NCBI GenBank assembly: GCA_039720395.1
Contig: CM077823.1
Coordinates: 31,082,371 to 31,146,370, forward strand
Source of the DNA: Liquidambar formosana
Lineage: Eukaryota; Streptophyta; Magnoliopsida; Saxifragales; Altingiaceae
Length of the DNA stretch: 64,000 nucleotides
Reading direction: 5' to 3'
The position numbers and the translations under genes were made by a program. Positions 36,788 through 49,016 of the stretch are shown in pieces (the first letter of the stretch is position 1; every line of letters starts with the position of its first letter). The notes under the pieces were generated by a model that had not been told where the DNA came from, ran no database searches, and saw only the letters and a list, made by a program, of their open reading frames with translations.

Positions 36788-38559
36788 TGTATCTTTTATT
36801 GTGATGGGGCAAAGCGTAATTTAGTAAGGGTAAATTACACTTTAAGATCCAAAGTTTGGGTCAAGTTTCACTATAGAGTTCAAAATTTAAATTGAGTTTT
36901 GATTTTTGATTTTTGATTTTTGTGGGACAGTTAAATTTATTAAATGATCAAATTTTTTTTTTTTGGGGGGGTGGGTGAGAGTTAAATTTAAAATTATCAA
37001 AAAGTTACGTGCGAGAATTTTAAATAAAATATAAGCTCTTTTTCTTTTCTTTTTTCGTTGTTACATTGGAGGAAAATCAATATCTACACTTACATTAGGC
37101 AACTCTCAAATCCGAACATGTGATTTAACCCATTTTTCATCACCCTGAACATACAAAGCCCTCCTCTTGTTAACCTTTTTTTTTTTTTCCTTTTGTTCAT
37201 TCAAACATGAGACTGCATTTTTTTTCTTTCTATCCAAACATGCAATTGCGTCGCTGGTGATGCCCACGTACGCATGTGTTTGACAAACTGAATTTAATTT
37301 TTCTCATCAGAGATGCCCTTGATGTGCATTTTTGTGTAGGTCCCTTGAGTTTCGACTTTACAAAATCCAGTGATAGTGTACCAACATTTTCATTGAACCC
37401 ATACTCATGGACAAAGGTGTGAGACTTAACCGGCCAGCTGCTTTGGTTTTCATGTCATTTTTGCAGTCAATTTTACGGTAAGACCTCTACTTAGTCATGT
37501 TACCAAAGAAGTGGTGTGGCAAATGTACAGGTTGCCAACATTATTTTTGTGGATGCACCCGTTGGCACTGGATTCTCATATGCAACAAGTTGGGAAGGTT
37601 ACAACACTGGGGATAAACTATCAGCAGCACAGACCTATCTTTTTCTAAGGAAGGTGACCAACATTTTTTTTTATTTTTTTTCAGCACCATGATATGTATG
37701 AGTCATAGGAAATAGATTCTACCCCACTATTCTAGCTTGCTTATAATGATATACTACTTAAATAATTAATACTTCCAAAATGAAAATTAATGTAAAAATT
37801 AATTCATTGCTTGTGATGCAGTGGCTCATGAATCACCCCCAGTTTCAAAAAAATCAACTCTACATTGCAGGCGACTCCTATTCAGGCTTACTTGTTCCGA
37901 TTATCGTCCAAAAAATATCAGACGGTAACTTACATTTCATTAAGACCAGCTTATGAAGCAATTTACCCTCCATTTGGCTACAAGAAGGATGATAAAAACC
38001 CAAAAATTTTACTATATATATATATATCATATAATAATGCCCTTTAAAGGACTATTTGCCAAACTTAAAAACATAGTAAGTTCGAGATAAGTTTGACTAG
38101 TTTTGATTTCAAATTGTTAGTAAGTCTATTTTTTCTACTATTTTATTCAATTTTACATAAAATTAAAAAAAAAAAAAAAAAAACAAGGCAGTAACACAGG
38201 TTTTTTTTCTTCTTCAAATCAACAGTGAGTTAGTTTATTTAAAAACCAGATAACGTATAATTATGGAGTGAACCAGTTCGATCCAATTTTTAAAATTTCC
38301 AAACAAACCCTAGTTTCATGTAGATAATTTTCGATCTCAAGACTAATTTAGCTTATCGTCTCATTTCCTCTTTGTAAGGGCTCCCAAATGGTGCACTTGA
38401 AACCAAGTACTTAGTTGACAGATGCTTAATTATTTACTTATTTATTTTTTTTAAGTTATGTATTACAGGAAATGAAGTCGGACTTCAGCCATTAATGAAT
38501 CTCCAAGTATATATTCTAATTTAGAACCAGATCGAGCTGCCCAAGTTACATTTACGATA

Positions 38560-38730
38560 TGTTTGGATAAGGAATTTTTAGGTGGAATTTGCTTTTGAGA
38601 TGAAATTTGTAAAATTTTTAAAAGGGAATTTGTAAAATTTTTATAAGGATGAGATAGACAAAATCCTTTTAAAAATTTTACAAATTCCATCTCAAAAGCA
38701 AATTCCATCTAGAAATTCCTTATCCAAACA
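38560..38730. mobile_element. TTTGGATAAGGAATTT foldback MITE, copy 2
   Basis: About 170 bp with arms of roughly 65-70 bp: tgtttggataaggaattttt is mirrored by aaattccttatccaaaca. TA on both sides. In SCPL-2 intron 6; related to the copy in SCPL-1 intron 9 but at a different intron, so the two insertions are independent. Confidence 0.7.
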
Positions 38731-39054
38731 TAGCTTTAGTTCATTCCTAGTTAATATTTCTTATTCATTGAATTGGCTTCAGGGATACATACTTGGCAAC
38801 CCGCTAACAGATGAACTCAGCTTCCTAAATGCAAGAATTCCATATGCTCATCGAGTGGCACTTATATCAGATAAACTCTACGAGGTAATTCACTCTCCAT
38901 ATGTTATTTCCTCCTTATCAAAGATACAATGGCTCTAAAACCTAAAAATAATAGCTAGTAAGATCCATTCAAAGAATTTAGACAGTTAAGAGAATGTTGT
39001 AGCGCCTACAAAATTACAAATCCATTTACAATCTCTGTTTCATTTTAAAAAAAT

Positions 39055-39185
39055 ATAGAGATAAATTTTAGAAAAAATTTATTCTACAAAGTTGTTTAAA
39101 ATTATGTTTTTTAATGGACGACATAGCTAGTTTTCATGAAAACCTTTTACATTTTTCATAAAACATTTAGAAATTTAAAATAAAT
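39055..39185. mobile_element. Half copy of the Mutator-like foldback MITE
   Basis: Contains only the right-hand arm (ctacaaagttgtttaaaatt, then agttttcatgaaaacctttt). The left arm is missing. In SCPL-2 intron 7. Confidence 0.5.
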
Positions 39186-39232
39186 AGGGAATAAAAAGCG
39201 AGTCTTGGTGTGCCAAAAGCTGCCCCCATAAA

Positions 39233-39397
39233 GGGGGAATTACAAATTGGTCTGACTATGAGCAAACAACTATATATCAAGAAAAATTAATAGTCTTTAT
39301 TATTTAAGTTAGTAGTCATCTACTACGAAATTAGCAGTCATTTTTATTGTTGATATGTAAGTATTTGCCCTCGTCAGACCAATCTGCAATTGCCCCC
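39233..39397. mobile_element. GGGGGAATT-type MITE, best copy
   Basis: 165 bp with inverted ends gggggaattacaaattggtc and gaccaatctgcaattgcccc. In SCPL-2 intron 7, directly after the half foldback copy. Non-coding. Confidence 0.65.
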
Positions 39398-39935
39398 AAA
39401 CTAAACTAAACTAAATGTCATAATGCAATTGGCCCTGACGGATCCATTTCGGAGAATTCCCAAACTGCCAAGGTTGTAGCCATTTCAAAAGTCATATTCC
39501 AACATGTAACTCTAGTACATAACTTTTCTTACAAAACAATATTGTTGTGAAATTTGCAATGTTTGATGCATTTCAAGTCGACTAAAAGAAGTTGCAATGG
39601 CGAGTATATAATTGTGGATCCAAACAATGCACAATGCATAAAGAATCTTCAAGACGTCATTTAGGTGAGTGAATTGAAATTGTCCCTTTTGATATTCACA
39701 ACTCACAAGACATATTATATATGTATATCCTACAATTTTACATGCAATGAGAGTGATTCATCATTTAAATTTTGTAGTGCATTGAAAAAATATTTACTGG
39801 ACAAATATTGGAACCTATATGTGATTTATTGTCCCCAAAACCAAATGGAATGAAATGGGATAGAAGATTATTTCAAGACGATTCCATAGATATCCTCACT
39901 TCGTTACCTCAAGTTCCTGAACCATGGTGTCGGGT

Positions 39936-39974
<39 letters not shown>

Positions 39975-40271
39975 GAAAAACACACATTTTTCCATTACTG
40001 ATGCTCTTTAGTTGTGAAGAAATCACAGAAAAATAGTTTACTGTAGCACTGTAGACGTTTTTCAATACATTTTTTGCTTCATTAAATGCACAGTAACTTA
40101 TATGCAGTAGAGTAAAGGTTAATTGGACTCATTTACAAAATTGTAAAATGTAAAATTAATCAGCTTATTTCTTTCTGTAGAGTTATAACTATTTGTCCTC
40201 CTACATTTGGGCCAATAACAAAACTGTTCAAGATGCTCTTCACATTCGAGAGGTATGTCTATTGCAAAGAG

Positions 40272-40273
<2 letters not shown>

Positions 40274-40316
<43 letters not shown>
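40274..40316. repeat. (TA)n microsatellite
   Basis: About 21 TA units in SCPL-2 intron 10; the target of the MITE at 40317-40490. SCPL-4 has a TA run at the same place without the MITE. Confidence 0.9.
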
Positions 40317-40320
<4 letters not shown>

Positions 40321-40490
40321 GGTGATCCCATCAGCACGTGCTGATGTAAGTTACACCAGCACTATGCATTGGGGGTTGTACCCCTTGCATTGATTCAATT
40401 CCCCTCACATCTCACTAATGCACAAGGTACAACTCCCAATGCAGGTTTTGATATAAGTTATATCAGCACGTCCTTACCTGATCATCATCC
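40317..40490. mobile_element. ACGTGCTGATATAA-type MITE in a (TA)n tract
   Basis: About 174 bp with inverted ends (tgatcccatcagcacgtgct / agcacgtccttacctgatca region). TA runs lie on both sides. The equivalent intron of SCPL-4 (63151-63271) runs straight from (TA)n to tcttaatcaaaatttctatc, an apparent empty site. Confidence 0.7.
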
Positions 40491-42032
40491 AATATATATA
40501 TATATCTTAATCAAAATTTCTATCACTGGTTTTTTTCTTTTAAATTAAATTATGATGATCAGGGAACAATAACAGAATGGATAAGATGCAATGCGAGCTT
40601 ATCTTACACATCTGATGTTGAAAGTAGTTTGGATTACCATCGAAACCTCATCAAGAAAGGGTATCGAGTTCTGATTTACAGGTCACAGCTTGCAACCTTC
40701 TCTATTCCTCTGTTTTGTAGTAACTTTTAACTCCTATGCACATGCAACCCCAAAAAGAGTAACAATTTTGGATATTAATTGCAGAAAAAATAAAAATATT
40801 AGGGTACATAAATTACCAAAACACCTCTTATGTTTAACCCTTTTTCACGAAATCCCTTAACAGAAAAAAATTGATGTAATGTACCTTCCTAGAGTTTATA
40901 CATTTAGCAATTTACCCTACCGTTCAAGTGTCGGTCTTCAAACTAAATGGAAGAACGTTTTTAGGAGCTTTTCTTTTCACATTTGCCCTTTCCTTGCCAA
41001 AACACATGGAGGGACATTCGTCTGGTTGGATAAATAGACAATGTCGGCCTCATTGTTGTCGAGGAGAATGAGTCACCTTGCCGAGGAGGATGAAGGAGAC
41101 GATGCCTCAGTACTGATTCGATCCCCTTTTGTTGCCGCTCTTGTGTATTAGGACACCCAATTTGTGGGCTTTGATAGCAACGACGAATAACGTCCAGCAC
41201 AGATCAGAATCGGCACCGGTTCACGACCATGGCGACCATCTCCGACCGGCAAGAGCAGTCAACCCATGGCAGCCATCTGTTGCTGCTGCTGCTTCTTCTT
41301 TGTGCTTCTTCCTTTTTTTCTTTCTTCTTATTCCTTTTTCTTTTTACGTGTTGGGGATTGTTGGGATTTTCCGCCGGAAAAAAATGAAGTTTCTTGGAGA
41401 GTTGGAGAGTTTGGGGTGATGTGGAATAAAAGAAAAAAAAAATTGTGATGGGAGCTTGGCAACCATGGTTGCTGTAGACGGTAGCTATTGTAGGTTTTGG
41501 GCATAGGCAAAATAAAAATACGTATTTTCTACATGATGGAGTTGAACTGGGCAGCCATGGTGCTGCTTCTTCTTCTCTTCTCCTCTTCTTCGTGCCCTTT
41601 TTTTCTTTTTTTTCGGCTTTGTTCAATCTGTTCTTTTTTTTTTTTTCTTTTCTTTTCGTGTTGGCAGCCATGGCTGCACGCTGCTGCTACTTCTTTATCT
41701 GGCAACCGGCCCATGGCTGCTGCGTGCTACTGCTTCCTCCTCTTCTTGTTCTTCTTCGTGCTTGCTTGCTTGCTTTCTTTTCTTTTCTTTTTTTTTCGTG
41801 TCAGGATTGTTGGGAATTACAATGGTCACAAATGATGTTGGGGTTTTTCGCTGGAAAACAGTGGGGTTGGCCGGAGAATTTGGGGCATCGATGGTCACAA
41901 ATGAGGTCGCAGAGAGAGAGGTGAGAAGATCACGTGAGAGGGAGGGTGAGGGCTAGATCAGTCTTTTCATCTTTCCGTTACTTCCATTTGCGCTTATTTC
42001 TCTCCAAATGTGTTTATGGAGGTACATTGCAT

Positions 42033-43063
42033 AATTTTTTGGGTAGTGACATTGCCAGAGAGCAATATTTTGCTTCCACGGTCTTATTTGTTACTTGGAC
42101 TATTTTACCCTTAGGAAGTCAAAAGGGCAAAAAATCCGAGTTCTCTTGGATAGAAAGATTGCCTAGCTGACTAGTAGTTGTCCCCTCTTCTCTCCCTCTT
42201 CGGTCTTCCCATCCTAACCACAAAGCGATATCCTCTCTCTCACAGGTTACGCCGACGCTAAAATCAAACCCCGTCGACAACTTTCTCTCCTCCCTTTAAT
42301 CAACTATTTCTCATCTGAAATGAAATCGGTTTTGCCCTCTGTTTCATATGGGGTACGTCTCCATTTTGGTTCTCGCCACATCGAGAGAGCTTTGGGGGGT
42401 TTACATACTCCGTAACATTTGTCTCAGGAATTGAGAATGGAAGATTTAAGGGAGAGGTTGGGGATGACTGGAGAAATCCAGTTTGTAGCCGGATTGGTGA
42501 AAAAGAAAAAGGTGCGAATGGGGGAGTGGGGTTTGCTCTCTGATGTGAGAATGGTGATAAATCTGTGCATCATGCAAAGGTCGTGTTTGCTGGTAAAAAT
42601 GGAGTTCGCCGGCCGTAGCAGAAGAGTTTACTTATGATTATTTCTTATAAGTTGTTACGGGTGGTATGGCTGCGTCGTTTAACGAGAGAGAGAACTTGTG
42701 GTAGCGGATGACATTGTTCACGGGAAAAAAATGGAGTTCACTGGTCGTACAATTTTTATTTTTTTAATTTTTTTAAAAATTTTTTAAAGGTTGCTATGAG
42801 TGAATCATTAGGACATCGCAGCATCAGATGGTGCCGTTGTTAATACGAATCCGGCTGGGTCAGCAAGAGAGAAGGGTTTTCAATTGTGCAAGTGCCAGAA
42901 GGGTTGGTGGGAAATATAGGTAATTTTGGCAGTTTGGCACATCATAGATACAGGGACTCGAGGAGTTTTGCCTTTGACTTCTTAAGGGTATAATAGTCAA
43001 TGTATTATATGGGAGCGTGGAAGCAAACTTTTGTTCTCTGGCAATATCGCCACCCAATTTTTT
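42033..43063. mobile_element. Nested foldback element with about 100-bp arms
   Basis: gggtagtgacattgccagag... (42040-42135) is mirrored at 42956-43062 (ctctggcaatatcgccaccc). About 1.0 kb; its interior includes the splice-like tctctctcacaggttacgcc and a short frame at 42419-42637 of no known family. Confidence 0.55.
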
Positions 43064-43067
43064 TTAG

Positions 43068-43754
43068 GGTTAATTACTTTTTTGTACCTTCAATTTTAGG
43101 GATAGTTTCAATTTAGTCCACAAACTTCACATTGTATCAATTTAGTGACTACTTTTAACGTTTTGTTTCAATGTGGGTTAGAGGGTGACGGCTGTTAGTG
43201 TTTTTGATGGAAAATGCACATGACACGCACGTGATGTTGATGTGGAGCTTATGTGGCATCTACTTGGTATCCACTTATATGATAGTCGACTATAAGTTGT
43301 TATAGTCCATTATAACATTTGACGGAGGGTTTTAGGGTTTTTGTTACAAACCCACGTAACCCAACATTTGCGGCCAACTATTTTTTCAGGCCAATTCCAT
43401 TTTTTCTGGCATGATCAATCTTGCATTAGGCCAATACACGAAAAAATTGGAGAAAAAAAAAAATCCAAACACAAAACCCTCAAAATCCCAAAACCCTCTG
43501 TCAAATGTTATAGTCAACTATAACAACTTATAATCGACTATAACATAGGTGAATGTCAGGTGGATGTCATATAGGCTCTACATCAGCATCACGTGTGCGT
43601 TATGTGCGTTTTCCGTCAAAACACTAACAACCGTCACCCTCTGGCCCACATTGAAACAAAAAATTTAAAGTTGTCACTAAATTGAGACAATATGAAGTTT
43701 ATGAACTAAATTGAAACTACCCCTAAAGTTGAAGGTACAAAAAAGTAATTAACC
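43068..43754. mobile_element. 687-bp foldback element with about 290-bp arms
   Basis: ggttaattacttttttgtac at the left is mirrored exactly by gtacaaaaaagtaattaacc at the right, and the pairing continues through tttcaatttagtccacaaac / gaactaaattgaaac and gttgttatagtc blocks to near the centre. Flanks attttttttag / attttttttat could be a 10-11 bp duplication, but low complexity makes this uncertain. Mutator-like by structure. Confidence 0.7.
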
Positions 43755-44504
43755 ATTTTTTTTATTAGAGGTTTTCATGAAAAAGGGTCGAACATAAGGG
43801 AATTTTGTGTGATTTGCCCAAATTATTATTCATAATAAGCAAAATATTAGTAAATAATACCCACGTTTTAGTTTGGGTAAATTACATATTTAGACATTTT
43901 TCATGTAATTTCCCCAAAACAAATTGATTGTAAGGTCCCCTTAGATAGTTTACAAATTTAGCAATCAGGGTTATTGTTAATCGCCATTCAAGGAATTAAT
44001 AGGGTTCACATAGTGTTTTTTCACCTAATTTCGTGGACAGTAATTAATGGTGGCGCTAATTGCTACATTTCTACATTTCTAAGTTGTTTGAAGACATTTT
44101 AACCATTTTTGTATAGCAGATTACATGAAAAATGGTCAAACATTTGTGTTTGAGTTTAACTTCTCTAATCAATAATATACGTTCTTTTTTTTTTTTTTTT
44201 TAATCTTTTGATTCCATAGTGGTGATCATGACATGACTGTTTCATATCTGGATACACAAGCATGGATAGAGTCCCTGAATTTAACTATTGCCGATGATTG
44301 GAAACCATGGTTTGTCGATGGTCAAATCGCAGGGTTGGTTGCTGAACTTTCTCAATATTTGCAACATACCCTTTTTCAGCTTTAAATTGCTTTTGGTTTC
44401 AAAATTCACACTACCATCTCACACTCTCGCTATAAATTGTTTTATGTAGATATAGAATGGTGTATTACGAGAAGAAATACCGTATGACATTTGCAACTGT
44501 GAAG

Positions 44505-44645
44505 GCAAGAACCTACAACACCACCCTTCTCTCAATTCTTACTAGTTGATTTCTCAATTAATTAAATTTCCTTTTGCCTACCCAAAAAAGAAAAAAAAGT
44601 GAGGGAGAGAAATAAAGTTACCTGTATTATTTTTCCCCTGCGCAG
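44505..44645 (+). other. GC-AG intron 13 of SCPL-2
   Basis: Exon 13 ends in AAG followed by gcaaga instead of gtaaga. The exon 13 and 14 lengths and frame only fit this junction. SCPL-3 has the same (gcaagg), while SCPL-1 has gtaaga. GC donors are a known minor class, usually with strong flanking matches as here. Confidence 0.8.
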
Positions 44646-45126
44646 GGAGGGGGTCACACAGCTCCAGAGTACAAACCCAAGGAATGCTTTGCCATGGTCT
44701 CCAGGTGGTTTGCTCATTACCCTCTTTAGCTTGACAATGGCAGTGCCAAATTTATTCAAGAACGATCAAGCATTTGTTGGGTGAAATATCTCCCTATTGG
44801 TTGTTTTTATTAATGTAATGCCAAGCAATATATATGAAACTTTGAATATTTATAACTATTATATAATATAAACTATTATAATACTATAAGAATATGGGTA
44901 TACAAAATACCTCAATGAAAATGAATCGCATATTTGTACTTGGATTACAAGCCTGACGCAATAATGAACTTTGATGATGTACTCACGCGTCAATGGAGAA
45001 GGATATCAAAATCTCCCCAATAATATCCACATTCCAAGTTTTATGGCTATGCTGAGATTGCCAGAAAAATGAAACAGAGAGAAAAAGAAAACTAGGAAGA
45101 ATTCACAAAACGTCTATTTTTAACAG

Positions 45127-45173
<47 letters not shown>

Positions 45174-46353
45174 TATGTCTAATGTCTGTTTCCAACAGAC
45201 CCAATCCTTGAACTCTAATTGACCCATGTGGACGCTCTATGGGTTGTGGGTCAAGTCAAAACCCGATCCAAAGACCAACATAACAATGGTTTTCTCACTT
45301 TTTAAAATTGAGAAGTGAGCTTTAAGTTAAAGAAGAAGCTGATCGACCTATGGAATAAGCAATGATGATGTAACAAGCTTGCTAATATCCCATCTGTTCT
45401 TAATTGATTTTTTTCCTTGCATTTTTGGGATGTTTCAAAATTATCATCCTAATCAGAAGCGGATGACCTCATTTCAATTGAGTTCTTGAAATACCCTTTT
45501 GAATAAATATAAGCTTCTTTTACCTTTTTTTTTAAAAAAATGTTTTGTTCTTTTGAGAGAAAAATTGGAATATTAAAGTATTTATAAGGGTGTAAAAGCA
45601 TTTAGGATCTCCTAAAAAATTTTCTAAGGGGATAATTTATTAGGAACAAAATGAGTAATTTTTTTTTTTAATTTTTAAATCAATTGTCACATGTGTTGCA
45701 AGACAATGGAACGCTTAGCTAAAATCTGAAGAACCGCTTGTCCAAAAATGAAAATGGTTCAAAGGGAATCTCTTGTCTCTTCCGAGAAATCCAATAAAAG
45801 TGTACTATTAACAAGCCTCCAATCAATTCTAAGGGTCTAAAAATCCAAATTTGCCATTTCTCCTAGTTGTACGTGTTTGCTTGAACCAAAATTGTTAATT
45901 GCAAATATGATTTTTTTAGACCTCATAAACAATGGACTTCACAAAAATTGAATCTCAAATTGTTAATTGTGATTATAATTAAATGTCAAATATGGATTCA
46001 TCATAACGGCTAGGACCCACCATCAGAATTATACGGTTCACGTGGGAACAAAAAAACAAAAAAACAAAAGGGAAAAGAAAAAGAAAAAGACAAAAAAGTA
46101 ACATAATAATATAATATATAAGCAACGGGCTCACCGGGCTTATGTGAGCTCCATACTATTCAGGCCCCACATTTTTCTCATCCATTACCTGCGATTCTTA
46201 TGAATGCTGATTTAGGTTTAGCAAACAAAACCTAGGACGAATGCATTAAAGTCCCACATATGAATGGTATGAATCATGCCGGCGACGTAGATTATTTCCC
46301 TTTGAAAAATTTTGTGTTGCCAAACATCAAAACAAATAAATAAATAATATATA

Positions 46354-47752
46354 TCTATACTACCTATAAAAAGATGAATGTAAGAAAAACTTTTGATTGA
46401 CTAATATATCCTTATTTTAATTTTTAAATACGTAACTATCCACCCTTCTATATATATAGGAAATATAGCAATATGGAAACTATAATTCTAAAGCACATAC
46501 CTTAATATATTCTAAAACACATACCTTAATATATAAAACACAAATAGGAATTCAAATGAAACCCTAAATCAAATACTTCATTTAATACTATACATATAAT
46601 CCTAAAGCACGTTGACTTTGTATCTCCCTCTTCCTCTCATTCTCCAGCAAACGAGAATGGCATGTTAGAGGCACACCTACTTCCCAGCGCCGTCACAAAC
46701 CAAATATCCACATCATGGAGACGATACATGAAAACGATACCAGATCTTAAGGGGCTGTTTTGTGAGTGTTTTATACTTTTATTATGTATTTCTTGAAATT
46801 TGGTGAGAATTCATATAATGCTGAATTTGTTTGTGGTTTGGGGTGGTTGTTTTAGAGGATTTTGGGTAGACTAGGAAAACCTTTGAATGTGTTTTGATTG
46901 TAACGTGGAAATTGTTGGAATGAGTCATATATATGTATCTGATAATTATTATTATTATTTTGCTTGAATTTGGTTGTTGATGGGAAGGGAGGGGGAAAAG
47001 AAAAAAGAAAAAAAACAAAGAAATGAGGAGAAAAATAAAATGAAAATCTCGATCTCCACTCTCTTTTCAATCTCTAAGTGAACAAAAAAAAAAAAAATGT
47101 AAATGATGATACTATATAAAAATAAAATTGAGAATTTTTTTTTAGAAAAAGTAAGAAAAACTATATTATGAGAGATCAATTTCACTTATTAAAAAAATAA
47201 ATTAAATAATATTTAAAAGCATCAAAAATATAAAATATAGAAAATAAAAATAAAATAATTATGTTTGATACTTCCTTTTGGAATGCACATCTCAAATTGA
47301 AGTAGCAAATTACCACAACCCACATAAGGTAGCAAAAGACAGATTTGTTACATTTTTTTTTTTTTTTTTGCTACCTCCCTTAAAGATGCTCTTGTATCAC
47401 ATATTAAATTATATTATATCTATACTACCTATAAAAGTTTATACTTTAGAAACACTTTTGATTGACCATTATATCTTTATTTTAAATTTTAAATTTTAAA
47501 TATTTATTTGCCTCCCATATTTAACCAATTAAGAATGTTTATTTTCTAGCAAAAAAGAAGGAAAAAAGATAACACAATTTATGTTCACTTCATAAATTCT
47601 ATACAGCCTCCACTACTATGCATGTGTTCTAGCTAACTTTTTATTCCTACCATAACTCCTAACAATTGAAAGAATTTTGACCTATTGTATTGAGCGTTTA
47701 TTCTAATAAGTTAAATTAATACAAAAGTTACAAATAATTATATTTTCATGTT

Positions 47753-47803
<51 letters not shown>

Positions 47804-48984
47804 TTATAAATTTTTTTATTTAAATAATATTCATGTGCAATGCACGTGTACCCATATATATATATATATATAGATATAGATATATTACTTATAAAAAGTT
47901 GAATGTGAGAAAAACTTTTGATTGACTAATGTACCCTTATTTTAAATTTTAAATGCACAATTACCCTTTTACATATATAGGAAATATAAAAATATAAAAC
48001 ACATACATAAATAGGAATTCTAAGGGAATTATAATTTGTATAAATAAATAAAATCCAGAATTGTAAGTTAACTCTATTTCATAACATATATCATCTATTC
48101 ATTAACAATGGGATTCTAAATTCTACTTTCTTCATTAACAGTAGTTTCAACCTATTTTAATAGAACCCTTATCTTCTTTTCTTTTTCAAAATATAGGGTT
48201 TTAGGGTTTGTTTTAATTGCTATAGAAAATACTGTTTTCCATGTGGGTCAAGTACTTCATATATTTTTGTAACTTTGGTTTTCCTATCTTTATTCTTACT
48301 GAATGCCCTACCTAAAAGATTCCTTGCAAATGCAGTAGGATTCTATTTTAGTTCTATTAGATATTATTACTTTTGAGTATTTTTTAATTTTATTTTTTTG
48401 GTGTAAGTTTTTGACAAATCGTGATTCACAAATATTTTATGAGGATACCTTTCTTTTTATTTAATTATTTATTTTTGGAGTCGGTTTGTTTTCTCACATA
48501 GAACCTTTTATTAAAATATAATATAATAAAACCGAATGAGGTTCCTAAATTATCAAAAACTAGCATTAAGAAAACCAAATCCTATATGTAACGATGTTAA
48601 AAATTCTACCTTATCTGGTCAATAGAGTATCATCTCAACAAAGGACAACTCAGGAGGATTCCCATGTTTTAGTAAGCACATTTTTCATTGAGAAAATTTT
48701 AAAAATAAGTATACTTATCATAATTTCATTTAATTTTTTATTTTATAAAAAAAACCCAACTTCCCCACTCATAGAATAATATTTTCAATGAGTTGGACGA
48801 CATTTATTTTAATTTATTTCTTATTTTTTGAATTTAAACACGATGTTATTTGTTCAATTTATTTATGAAAAAATTTTATGAAAAAATTATTACTCTTTGA
48901 AATAAGTACATAACTAAGTTAGTTGCCAAACAAGTTCGAAAAAAAAGGGTTAAACTATTTAGCTTTTTCCTTACAAAAATAAAC

Positions 48985-49016
<32 letters not shown>

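Larger units (their letters stand above)
40793..43830. mobile_element. Long-inverted-repeat element in SCPL-2 intron 11
   Basis: The left end (accaaaacacctcttatgtt, then ccctttttcacgaaatccct) reappears inverted at about 43770-43830 (catgaaaaagggtcgaacat, then gtgtgatttgccca). Inside are a G+C-richer part with accatggcgaccatctccga and low-complexity (ttcttctt) stretches. No transposase was found. The left portion is also present in SCPL-4 intron 11 (from about 63530). It resembles a non-autonomous Mutator-like element carrying host-derived leader sequence, which is inference. Confidence 0.5.
32452..44729 (+). pseudogene. SCPL-2: serine carboxypeptidase-like acyltransferase gene with exon-8 stop
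   Basis: Exons: 32452-32594, 32722-32867, 37340-37416, 37531-37653, 37822-37924, 38469-38506, 38783-38884, 39578-39664, 39778-39933, 40181-40252, 40563-40681, 44220-44333, 44450-44504, 44646-44729 (1419 nt). I chose ATG 32452 because it starts directly at the signal peptide (MIKCRSYAITMLLH); an in-frame ATG at 32395 would add 19 polar residues next to a (TA)n run. Motifs [33 protein letters not shown] and [11 protein letters not shown] are all present, as in clade IA SCPL acyltransferases. The last codon of exon 8 is TAG (39662-39664), where SCPL-1 and SCPL-3 have GAG. The preceding ATG codon is ATT, so GG became TT across the codon boundary. A product ending there would keep the Ser but lose the Asp and His. 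Intron 13 has a GC donor. Introns 2 (4.5 kb) and 11 (3.5 kb) are swollen by transposons. Confidence 0.9.

Noticed and set aside
41204..41960. Several overlapping frames on both strands rich in Phe/Leu or Lys/Glu
   Set aside because: They are translations of ttcttctttt low-complexity sequence inside a transposon-like segment.
46782..47185. Minus-strand frames with Phe- and Lys-rich products
   Set aside because: Low-complexity A/T-run sequence inside Helitron-like DNA.
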